A program made the translations under genes and the position numbers. From contig JALVOR010000158.1 of the NCBI GenBank assembly GCA_027026295.1, forward strand, positions 1 through 15,372: a stretch of DNA of 15,372 bases, written 5' to 3'. The stretch comes from Anaerolineales bacterium (GTDB lineage: Bacteria > Chloroflexota > Anaerolineae > Anaerolineales > DRMV01). Shown here piece after piece: positions 8,141-14,583 of the stretch. The notes below the pieces were generated by a model that was not told the origin of the DNA, made no database searches, and saw only the letters and a program-made list of their open reading frames with translations. Within the stretch, counting starts at the first letter, position 1. Every line of letters starts with the position of its first letter.

Positions 8141-11100
8141 ATGGATATCCGGAAGTTGATTACCCAGGGCGAAAGCCAAACCGTGGAATTCAAGAGCAGC
8201 CTGCAATGGGATGTCGAAGCAGGCCGGAAGAACAAAGACCTGCGTTTCGCGGTGCTCAAGACCATCGCCGCGTTCCTCAACACCGAGGGCGGCACCCTGC
8301 TCATCGGTGTTCAGGACGACGGCAGCGTCTTTGGGCTGGAAAAGGACCTGGAACTCCTGGGCGGCTCGCGGGATCGGTTCGAGCAGACCGTCGCCAACCT
8401 GATTCGGCGCTACCTGGGCGCTCAATTTGCCCCATTCATCACAACCCGCTTTGCGCGGGTGGAAGGCCACACCGTGTATGTGGTGCAGGTCCAGCCCGCA
8501 CCCGAACCGGCGTATCTGCAAACGGACAAAGGTAGGGCGTTCTTCGTGCGCATGGGGACCACATCCCCACCCCTGGATGTGGCCGAAACCCACAAGTACA
8601 TCCTCGCCCATTGGGGGCCTTCTGGCCGCGCTGCATCTGCTACACCTTCTTCCCCGGAGGCTGCTATGAGCCAACCATTCCACACCATCGCCGTCCCCCA
8701 CGAGGATATCTGGCAAGGCCGTTTCACTTTGGAAACCTTCGCTGCTGACCTCTGGAAGGTGGCCCACAAGCAGGGGCCGGAAGCGTATTGGGATGCCGAA
8801 TTGTTCTTCCGGCAGACTTATCCCACCCGCGGGCTGCAACACCTCTACGATGTGGTCGGTCAACGCCTGCGGGGCCGGGGCGGCGCGTCGGTCATCCAGT
8901 TGCAAACGCCCTTTGGCGGCGGCAAAACCCATGCCCTCATCGCCCTTTATCACAAGGCCCAGGAGTGGGGGGCTAACCCGGTGGTGGTTTCCGGCACCGC
9001 GTTGTCCGGTCGGGAAACGCTATGGGGCTTGATGGCCGAACAACTCACCGGCGCGCGGGCAGGGTTCGAAGAGCCCACCTCGCCGGGGCGGGCCAAACTG
9101 GAAGCCCTGCTCCGCGAGCACGAGCCTGTGCTGGTGCTCATGGACGAGGTGCTGGAATACATGACCAAGGCCGCGGGGGTAATGGTCGGTAAGACCACCC
9201 TGGCCGACCAGACCTTGGCCTTTTTGCAAGAACTCACCGAGGCCGCGGCCACGATGGCGCGCGTGGTTGTCGTGCTCACCCTGCCTTCCAGCCTGCTGGA
9301 GCATTACGGCGAGCAGGCCACCCACATGTTCGAGCAACTGAAGAAAATCAGCGGGCGGGTGGAAACCGTCTTCACCCCGGTGGACGATAGCGAAGTGGGC
9401 GCAATCATCCGCCAGCGCCTTTTTGCCTCGGTGAACGACGAGGCTGCGGCCCAGGTGGTCAACGCTTTTGTGGAGCAAGCCGAGCGGGAAGGGGTGCTGC
9501 CCCGCGGTGAAGAAAGTGTGGCCTACCGGGAGCGTTTCAAGCAAACCTATCCCTTCCTGCCCGAGGTGGTGGATGTGCTTTACCACCGCTGGGGCAGTTT
9601 CCCCACCTTCCAGCGCACGCGCGGCACCCTGCGGTTGCTGGCCCTGGTGGTCGGGGCGCTGCTGGATTCCAGCCGGCCATACATCTCCCTGGCCGATTTC
9701 GACCTGACCTCCCAAGAAATTCGCCGGGAACTGCTGAAGCATATCGAAAGCGCCTATGACAGTGTGCTGGCCGCGGACATCACTGGCGACACCGCCGGTG
9801 CCCGACGGGTCAACCGGGAAATCGGCCGGGCCTACCGCGGCCTGCGCTTGGGCGAGCGGGTGGCGACCACGATTTTCATGTATTCCCACGTCGGCGGCAA
9901 AGGCGAGGCCGGGGCCACCTTGGCTGAAATCAAACGCCAGAACCTGATGAGCGGCGTGCCAGCCAGCATCATCGCCGAGGTGCTGCAAAAACTGAGCAAC
10001 CGTCTGCTGTTCTACCTGCACGAGCACAACGGGCGCTACTATTTCACCACCACGGCCAACCTGAACCGCGCCCTCACCATCCGCATGGAAAATGTGACCG
10101 CGGAGGAACTGCAGGCCGCGGAATACGACCTCCTGCGCAAGGTGGCGGGGGACCAGCGCATGGCGACTTACATCTGGCCGACGGACACCGCCGACATCCC
10201 GGACAACGAAGCGCCCAAGTTGGTCATTTTGCCCACCGAGGCCCCCGAACGCATGATGGCCTTTCGCGACCAAAAGGGCCAGACGCCCCGGGTGAACCGC
10301 AACACCCTGTTCTTCCTGACGCCTTTGCGCGCGGCGCGGGCCAACTTCGACAACCTGCTGCGCCGCCATCTGGCCTATCAGGAACTGCTGGAGCAGGAAA
10401 CCCTCTCACTGACCGCCGAGCAGCGCAAGCGCCTGGAGCGGGATGCCAAGCGCACAGGGCAGGATTTGCACGAGCAAATCCTCAACCTCTACCGCCTGCT
10501 CTACCTGCCCGCCCGTGAGGGTTGGGATACCCTGGATCTGGGCACGCCCACCTTTGGCAGCGGCCAGAAGTTGAACGAGCGGGTCTATGAAACCCTCCAC
10601 CTCGAGAAGCGGCTGCTGGAAAAACTGGCCCCGCTGGTAATCAAGGAGCGGTTTCTGGCCGACCGTCCCTTTGTCGAGACGGTGCAACTGGCCCAGAGCG
10701 GCCCCCGCACGCCGGGGGAGATTCTGGCCGTCGGACGCCAGGCATGGGAACAGGCCATCGCGGAAGGTGTGCGGCAAGGGCTCTTTGGCCTGGGCGTGCT
10801 GGACGACGAGGGACGCCCGCGCTGCCTCTACTTCAAGCAGACGCCTACGGTGAGCCTGGAAGGGCGCGAGGTCATCCTCCGCGCGGACTTGTGCCAGCAG
10901 GAAGCCGCGGAGCCCTCGGCGCTTCCTGGGGGCGACGCCGCGCCTTCCCGGAGCATTAGGCAACCCGCGGGCAATTACCAGACCACGACCTTGCCCGGCT
11001 GGGGCGAGGGGGGCACGGCTACAGAAACCACTGTGCAAGGCCCCACACGCCAGCAACTCACCCTGCGGTTCGCCCTGCCCTTTGGTCAGGCTTCCAGCCT

Positions 11101-11248
11101 GCTGGGGTTGTTCAATCTGCTTCAGCACCGGTTCAAGACAATAGAGATTACCATCCAACTGCGCGACGGCGAAATCAGCGAGGCGGACATCGAAAGCAAA
11201 ATCCGCGAAACTTTTCGTCAGATTGGCACGGATGTGGATGTGGAATAA
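8141..11248 (+). CDS. AlbA_2 (Schlafen-like) domain fused to DUF499 ATPase
   Basis: The frame of 1035 residues starts at ATG 8141, 13 bp after the methylase, with GAGGAG upstream. Residues of about 10-70 match the AlbA_2/Schlafen domain (ESQTVEFKSS, then AAFLNTEGGTLLIGVQDDG), usually a nucleic-acid-associated or regulatory domain. After a Ser/Ala/Pro linker (about 160-175), residues 176-1035 match DUF499, a large AAA-type ATPase family: phosphate-binding TPFGGGKTH (256-264) and Walker B VLVLMDE with D335-E336. The C-terminus (about 950-1035) is a low-complexity linker followed by a final alpha/beta segment. DUF499 ATPases recur beside DUF1156 methylases in defence islands; a motor or remodelling role on DNA is inferred. 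The normal DUF499 start lies exactly at Met176, which has its own strong Shine-Dalgarno, so one frame may yield both the fusion and a separate 860-residue DUF499 protein. Confidence 0.9.
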   Translation: MDIRKLITQGESQTVEFKSSLQWDVEAGRKNKDLRFAVLKTIAAFLNTEGGTLLIGVQDDGSVFGLEKDLELLGGSRDRFEQTVANLIRRYLGAQFAPFITTRFARVEGHTVYVVQVQPAPEPAYLQTDKGRAFFVRMGTTSPPLDVAETHKYILAHWGPSGRAASATPSSPEAAMSQPFHTIAVPHEDIWQGRFTLETFAADLWKVAHKQGPEAYWDAELFFRQTYPTRGLQHLYDVVGQRLRGRGGASVIQLQTPFGGGKTHALIALYHKAQEWGANPVVVSGTALSGRETLWGLMAEQLTGARAGFEEPTSPGRAKLEALLREHEPVLVLMDEVLEYMTKAAGVMVGKTTLADQTLAFLQELTEAAATMARVVVVLTLPSSLLEHYGEQATHMFEQLKKISGRVETVFTPVDDSEVGAIIRQRLFASVNDEAAAQVVNAFVEQAEREGVLPRGEESVAYRERFKQTYPFLPEVVDVLYHRWGSFPTFQRTRGTLRLLALVVGALLDSSRPYISLADFDLTSQEIRRELLKHIESAYDSVLAADITGDTAGARRVNREIGRAYRGLRLGERVATTIFMYSHVGGKGEAGATLAEIKRQNLMSGVPASIIAEVLQKLSNRLLFYLHEHNGRYYFTTTANLNRALTIRMENVTAEELQAAEYDLLRKVAGDQRMATYIWPTDTADIPDNEAPKLVILPTEAPERMMAFRDQKGQTPRVNRNTLFFLTPLRAARANFDNLLRRHLAYQELLEQETLSLTAEQRKRLERDAKRTGQDLHEQILNLYRLLYLPAREGWDTLDLGTPTFGSGQKLNERVYETLHLEKRLLEKLAPLVIKERFLADRPFVETVQLAQSGPRTPGEILAVGRQAWEQAIAEGVRQGLFGLGVLDDEGRPRCLYFKQTPTVSLEGREVILRADLCQQEAAEPSALPGGDAAPSRSIRQPAGNYQTTTLPGWGEGGTATETTVQGPTRQQLTLRFALPFGQASSLLGLFNLLQHRFKTIEITIQLRDGEISEADIESKIRETFRQIGTDVDVE
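8656..8668 (+). promoter_or_regulatory. internal Shine-Dalgarno and start for DUF499
   Basis: GGAGG (8656-8660) lies 5 bases before ATG 8666-8668, in frame with the upstream AlbA_2 part. The encoded MSQPFHTIAVPHEDI is what a stand-alone DUF499 N-terminus looks like from memory. The site reads SPEAAM in the fusion. It implies internal initiation, or is a relic of a once separate gene. Confidence 0.7.
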
Positions 11249-11307
11249 GCCACCTGAAATCTGATGCGCGAGCGCGACTTGGCGCCAAAATCAAGATCCT
11301 TGAAAGC

Positions 11308-11353
11308 ACCACCCCTCCCGCCTGCACTCCACGGGAGGGGTGGTTGTCATTAC
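11308..11353 (+). terminator. hairpin repeat copy 1, likely operon terminator
   Basis: ACCACCCCTCCCG (11308-11320) pairs perfectly with 11332-11344 around an 11-base loop, 60 bases after the DUF499 stop. No strong T tract follows (TGTCATTAC), so rho-independent termination is plausible but not ideal. A close second copy lies at 12256-12305; the two share an identical 23-base segment (11331-11353 and 12283-12305). Confidence 0.6.
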
Positions 11354-11507
11354 TGTTGTGTGCTTCTGTGTTTCTTGGAGGGGGCATCACCGCTTTTGGG
11401 AAAAAGCGCCTGCACAAGTTCTTGCCTTTCTTTGTTCTCAGCCAGAAAGCAACGACCGTGATATCAGGTTGTCAGGCCTGAAACTATCGGGCTCGTGTCC
11501 GCGCAGA
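11354..11507. other. non-coding spacer without recognisable feature
   Basis: Between the hairpin repeat and the AbiEi promoter I find no convincing coding frame, RNA structure or repeat. A 65-codon frame across 11264-11461 runs through the hairpin and has no ribosome-binding site, so it is not called. Confidence 0.5.
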
Positions 11508-11536
11508 TTGACGACGTGCCTTTTTGTGAGTATAAT
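11508..11536 (+). promoter_or_regulatory. promoter of the AbiEi-like gene
   Basis: TTGACG (11508-11513) and a perfect TATAAT (11531-11536) are 17 bases apart. Transcription would start near 11543, inside the operator dyad, giving a leader of about 40 bases. This is the best sigma-70-type promoter in the window. Confidence 0.75.
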
Positions 11537-11572
11537 AATCACTGTAAATAAAGAGATTTACAGGGATTATTA
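11533..11572. promoter_or_regulatory. 40-bp operator dyad of the AbiEi-like gene
   Basis: TAATAATC, A, CTGTAAAT (11533-11549) is mirrored by ATTTACAG, G, GATTATTA (11556-11572) around AAAGAG: 17-base arms with a single mismatch. It overlaps the -10 box and the expected start. AbiEi antitoxins are known to repress their own promoter through inverted repeats, so this is probably the autoregulatory site. Confidence 0.75.
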
Positions 11573-11583
11573 CACACCAGCGT

Positions 11584-12222
11584 ATGTACAACACACCTTC
11601 CTTCCATCGGGCGCTGCAAGCCTTCCAGGGAAACAACGGCTGGCTGCGCACAAGCCAGGCGCTTCGGCTGGGCATTTCCCCGCGCACCCTCTACATGCTT
11701 CACAGGCAAGGGCATATCGTGCGGGCGGCCCGGGGCCTCTACCATCTGGCCGACCAGCCTGTGCCTGCCCATCATGATCTGCTGGTTGTGGCTCAACGTG
11801 TCTCCAAAGGGGTGATTTGCCTGCTCTCTGCCCTGGCTTATTATGACCTGACCACCCAGGTGCCCCATCAAGTGTACGTCGCGCTTCCCAACCACGCGGA
11901 GAAGCCGCTGCTGGATTACCCACCACTGCGCATCTTTTGGCTTTCAGAGCGCCCCTACCGTGCGGGTATTCAGGAGCACCGTATTGGCGGCATTCGGGTG
12001 CGCATGTATAGCCCCGAGAAGAGCATTGCCGATGCCTTCAAGTTCCGCAACAAAATCGGGCTGGATGTTGCTCTGGAAGCCCTCAAGCGTTATCTGCAAC
12101 AAGGCAATGTTCATCTGGAAACGCTGCGAGCCATGGCCCGCGTCAACCGTGTTGAGCGCATCATGCAGCCTTATCTGGAGGCGCTCCTTTCCATGTCGTT
12201 ACCGGCAAATGATACCGGATAG
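11584..12222 (+). CDS. AbiEi-like type IV antitoxin / transcriptional regulator (orphan)
   Basis: The 212-residue protein starts at ATG 11584. The N-terminus is a winged helix (WLRTSQALRLGISPRTLYMLHRQGHIVRAARGLYHLAD, about 20-55) as in AbiEi proteins, followed by the conserved LSALAYYDLT stretch and the C-terminal signature YSPEKSIADAFKFRNKIGLDVALEALKRYL (about 142-171). AbiEi antitoxins repress transcription and counter the AbiEii nucleotidyltransferase toxin. No AbiEii gene follows: the next gene is a recombinase on the opposite strand, so this copy is orphan, or its partner lies elsewhere. No good Shine-Dalgarno precedes the start; AGGG lies some 18 bases away. The gene sits between two copies of a hairpin repeat. 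A plain transcription-factor role for the defence locus is an alternative. Confidence 0.87.
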   Translation: MYNTPSFHRALQAFQGNNGWLRTSQALRLGISPRTLYMLHRQGHIVRAARGLYHLADQPVPAHHDLLVVAQRVSKGVICLLSALAYYDLTTQVPHQVYVALPNHAEKPLLDYPPLRIFWLSERPYRAGIQEHRIGGIRVRMYSPEKSIADAFKFRNKIGLDVALEALKRYLQQGNVHLETLRAMARVNRVERIMQPYLEALLSMSLPANDTG

Positions 12223-12255
12223 CCAATGAAACCAGAAGCCCCTCGCCCAAAACAA

Positions 12256-12305
12256 ACCACCCCTCCCACCTGCATTCCACGCACGGGAGGGGTGGTTGTC
12301 ATTAC
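12256..12305. terminator. hairpin repeat copy 2, likely bidirectional terminator
   Basis: ACCACCCCTCCC (12256-12267) pairs perfectly with 12285-12296 around a 17-base loop. It lies between the converging ends of the AbiEi-like gene and the recombinase. Read on the minus strand, the stem is followed by a T-rich run (TTTGTTTT), fitting a terminator for the recombinase. It differs from copy 1 by a few bases and a longer loop. Confidence 0.6.
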
Positions 12306-12321
12306 CCTGTGTTTCAGAACC

Positions 12322-13872
12322 TCATGTCTCAGCCGAATCTGCCATCACGAACGGATTTTCAAGGCGAAACCCGCCGTCGTCCAGGGCGTGTAAGCCTGGG
12401 ATGGTGTGGAAAAGGAGGAGATATTCCGGCTTGGGATAGACTTCCACAATGCGCTTCTCGGGGATGTTCACCACCACTTTTTGGAAAAGCATCTGCACCA
12501 GTTCCCGTCGTTCTTCGGCTTCGGCCACCTGCCATGCCTCGGCAATGTTCAGCAACTGCACAGCCGACGCCTCCACTTCCGAAGGCTGCATCCGCTCAAG
12601 CACGTTGAGGCGCGTCTGGATTTTCTCCACCTCCCGCCAGAATGCGGCTTCTTCGCCGTCGTACAGGTCATTGGCATAGAGTTTACGCAGCCGCTTGAGC
12701 CGGCCCTTCAGCTTGACGCTTTCTTTCCGCGGGTCGGGCTGCTGTTCCTTTTCTTCGTCCAGCATGGCTTCCACCATGGCTTCCCATCCTGTTGGCAGGT
12801 GCAGGTGCTGAATCAGGAAGCCCACTTGGGCCTCCATATCGTCGGCGCGCACGCTTCTGCGCTTGTTGGGGCAACTTGCGCCGCGGTCTCGGGCGGTATC
12901 GCGGTAGTAGCGGATACCGTGGGTGGCACTCTGCGCCCTGAGGGGCAAGCCGCAGTGGGCACAAACCAGCAGGCCGCCGTTGAGCAGGTAGGTGCGCCGG
13001 GTGTGCTGGTGATTCTTGACCCGTGCCCGGCGCAGGGCGCGGGCCTGCTGGCAGCGTTCAAAGAGTTCTTGCGAAATCAGGGGCTCGTGTCTTCCTATAA
13101 CGCCGATTTCCTGCTCGCCGTTTTCCAGTTTGCGGGCGTAGGCGCCCCGATACCTGACCATGCCGTAGTAGAAGGGGTTGGTGAGCATGGTGCGGACGCC
13201 GTCTTTGGTAAAAGGCCGCCCGCGCAAGGTGCGCATGCCCTGCTCGTTCAACCAGTCGGCAATCTGCTGGTCATAATACAGCCCGCTGGCACAGCGCTCG
13301 AAGGCTTCCCGAACGTAAGGCGCGGTTTTCTCGTCGGGAACGGCCTGCTTTTTGCCATTCACCTCGACGCTGCGATAACCCACCGGCGCCCAGCCATTGT
13401 GCAGGCCCTGCATGGCACGTTCGTACTTGCCCTTGTGGGTTTCGGCGCTGAGGTTGTCGGAATAGAACTCGCCCAGCGACGCGAGCAGGCTGAACAGCAA
13501 TTTGCCCTCCGCCTTCTCAAGGTCAAAATCCTGCTCCACGGCTTTGAGCACTACCTTGGACTGCTGCAGCAGGTGGATGATTTCCAAAGCCCATTCCAGC
13601 CGGCGCGCCAGGCGGTCGATTTTGTGGACATAGAGTATGTCAAAGCGCCCCTGCTGGGCATCCCGCAACATTTCGGTGATGCCGGGGCGGTGCTTGTGGC
13701 GGTAGGCGGAAATCGCTTCATCGGCGTAGAATTTGACAATGGTCACACCATCCCGGCGGGCGCGTTCCAGGATCTGGCGCCTCTGAGCTTCCAGGCTGAA
13801 AGAGTCGCTTTGCATCTCGGAAGAGTAGCGGATGTAACCGACGCCGATTTTGGGAGCCTTTGTTTTGTCCAT
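12322..13872 (-). CDS. large serine recombinase / site-specific integrase
   Basis: The protein has 516 residues from ATG 13872. The open frame extends 107 codons further upstream but without homology-like sequence, whereas MDKTKAPKIGVGYIRYSS is a standard recombinase N-terminus, with AAGG just before it. The resolvase domain (about 9-150) has YIRYS with catalytic Ser17 and KIDRLARR. A Recombinase domain follows (GWAPVGYR to NPFYYGMVRYRG, about 185-275), then a zinc ribbon (CAHC, later SCPNK, about 325-365), then a helical, charged coiled-coil-like region (about 390-480). This order is typical of large serine integrases, which recombine attP and attB and often mobilise islands. It converges on the AbiEi-like gene. 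A 68-residue ORF lies 95 bases upstream and could be co-transcribed. The attachment site cannot be identified with certainty. Confidence 0.92.
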   Translation of the reverse strand: MDKTKAPKIGVGYIRYSSEMQSDSFSLEAQRRQILERARRDGVTIVKFYADEAISAYRHKHRPGITEMLRDAQQGRFDILYVHKIDRLARRLEWALEIIHLLQQSKVVLKAVEQDFDLEKAEGKLLFSLLASLGEFYSDNLSAETHKGKYERAMQGLHNGWAPVGYRSVEVNGKKQAVPDEKTAPYVREAFERCASGLYYDQQIADWLNEQGMRTLRGRPFTKDGVRTMLTNPFYYGMVRYRGAYARKLENGEQEIGVIGRHEPLISQELFERCQQARALRRARVKNHQHTRRTYLLNGGLLVCAHCGLPLRAQSATHGIRYYRDTARDRGASCPNKRRSVRADDMEAQVGFLIQHLHLPTGWEAMVEAMLDEEKEQQPDPRKESVKLKGRLKRLRKLYANDLYDGEEAAFWREVEKIQTRLNVLERMQPSEVEASAVQLLNIAEAWQVAEAEERRELVQMLFQKVVVNIPEKRIVEVYPKPEYLLLFHTIPGLHALDDGGFRLENPFVMADSAET

Positions 13873-13925
13873 GGCCTTGTTTTCTTTGAAGGGTTTACCA
13901 GGGGAACCAGGAGCGCGGCTTCGAG

Positions 13926-13934
13926 ATTGTAGCA
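13926..13934 (-). promoter_or_regulatory. putative extended -10 promoter of the recombinase
   Basis: On the minus strand TGCTACAAT (13934 down to 13926) forms an extended -10. A possible -35, TTGCAC, sits about 20 bases further upstream, which is too far to be convincing. The leader to ATG 13872 would be about 45 bases. Confidence 0.35.
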
Positions 13935-13967
13935 GCCCGCGAGCATTTTGGGTGCAAAGTCGAGACT

Positions 13968-14174
13968 TCAGGGGGCGCGTGTCTCCAAAGAGGGTTTGTC
14001 CGACACGGGCGACGCATTTTGCCCGTGGGAGGTTTCGCCGCCCTGCAACGCCTGGGGCTGCCGCTGGAGCAAACGCTGCTTGCGGGTCATCCGGGCCAGC
14101 CAGCGGAAGAGCAACTGCATGGCGTGCGGGTCTGCTGTGGGGCGTGAAGTCAAAGTGGGGGTTGTCGGTTTCAT
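13968..14174 (-). CDS. small hypothetical protein upstream of the recombinase
   Basis: This ORF of 68 residues starts at ATG 14174, preceded by GGAGG with an ideal 5-base gap; a longer frame upstream has no such site. The sequence is MKPTTPTLTSRPTADPHAMQ, then a basic, Trp/Leu-containing helix (LLFRWLARMTRKQRLLQRQ, about 21-39) and a polar tail. I do not recognise the family. Its place just upstream of and in line with a serine integrase, behind TATACT and three 11-bp repeats, suggests a product of the mobile element. A recombination directionality factor is one possibility, but nothing in the sequence proves it. Confidence 0.5.
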   Translation of the reverse strand: MKPTTPTLTSRPTADPHAMQLLFRWLARMTRKQRLLQRQPQALQGGETSHGQNASPVSDKPSLETRAP

Positions 14175-14212
14175 GGGTTCCTCCAGGGCGCATGTGGGAT
14201 TGACTGTCCCGC

Positions 14213-14241
14213 AGTATACGGATTTTCCGCCCCCGTGCGTG
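14213..14241 (-). promoter_or_regulatory. promoter for the 68-residue ORF
   Basis: On the minus strand TATACT lies at 14218-14213. At a 17-base spacing the -35 position reads CACGCA, a poor match, so the promoter may need activation. The start would be near 14206, giving a leader of about 30 bases to ATG 14174. Confidence 0.4.
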
Positions 14242-14271
14242 GTAACTTTGTGGTAATTTTGTGGTAACCTG
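14239..14271. repeat. three tandem 11-bp direct repeats
   Basis: GTGGTAACTTT (14239-14249), GTGGTAATTTT (14250-14260) and GTGGTAACCTG (14261-14271) follow without gaps. All share GTGGTAA at exactly 11-bp spacing, about one helical turn, so a protein could bind all three on one face. They abut the weak -35 of the minus-strand promoter, as an activator or recombinase accessory site would. Confidence 0.65.
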
Positions 14272-14326
14272 ATGATCCGGCGAAACACGCCAATTTTTGC
14301 TCTGGAAAGCGCCTGGAGGCCGCGAA

Positions 14327-14464
14327 ATGACGGACGCGGAGCAGTATCCCCTGTTTGGTCAAACGCTGGTCGCACTGATTACCGCCAAAACCGGAAAGCG
14401 GGGACTCGTGATTGGTGATTCGTTACCTGGTTTGGCGTTGGTATGGCCGAGGTGGGCGGTGTAG
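14327..14464 (+). CDS. 45-codon ORF, possible gene remnant
   Basis: The frame begins at ATG 14327 with GGAGG at 14315-14319 (7-base gap) and ends at TAG 14462-14464. It starts MTDAEQYPLFGQTLVALITA and then loses protein-like character. The good ribosome-binding site but abrupt end suggest either a small protein or the 5' end of a gene truncated by rearrangement. It is divergent from the 68-residue ORF. I recognise no family. Confidence 0.35.
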   Translation: MTDAEQYPLFGQTLVALITAKTGKRGLVIGDSLPGLALVWPRWAV

Positions 14465-14499
14465 AAACAAAAAAAACTGCCATGCGCTGCTTCGAGGTT

Positions 14500-14549
14500 G
14501 TGGACAAATATGCAATGCGATTGCATATTTGTCCACGGTATGCTATCAT
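14500..14549 (+). promoter_or_regulatory. 37-bp palindrome and promoter of the AAA_14 ATPase gene
   Basis: GTGGACAAATATGCAAT (14500-14516) is mirrored exactly at 14520-14536 around GCG: 17-base perfect arms. TTGCAT (14521-14526) and TATCAT (14544-14549), 17 bases apart, form a promoter whose -35 lies inside the right arm, so a protein bound there would block transcription. A second dyad, CATGGG/CCCATG (14547-14564), overlaps the -10 and expected start. Confidence 0.7.
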
Positions 14550-14583
14550 GGGTGTACCCCCATGACCGTTTGAGGAGGCTCTG

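Noticed and set aside
362..11248. Classification as DISARM
   Set aside because: Helicase plus methylase alone is not enough; no DrmA, DrmB or PLD-type DrmC gene is in the window, and DUF499 points to a different system.
11308..12305. Hairpin repeats as a CRISPR array or as proven att sites
   Set aside because: There are only two copies nearly 950 bp apart with strong internal dyads and no spacers. A terminator role at both gene ends explains them without invoking attachment.
12406..13932. 508-codon plus-strand open frame opposite the recombinase
   Set aside because: The minus strand carries a complete serine recombinase; the plus-strand product has no recognisable domain.
13873..14193. 107-codon N-terminal extension of the recombinase frame
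   Set aside because: It overlaps the better supported 68-residue ORF in another frame, lacks homology-like sequence and a ribosome-binding site, and the resolvase fold starts right after ATG 13872.
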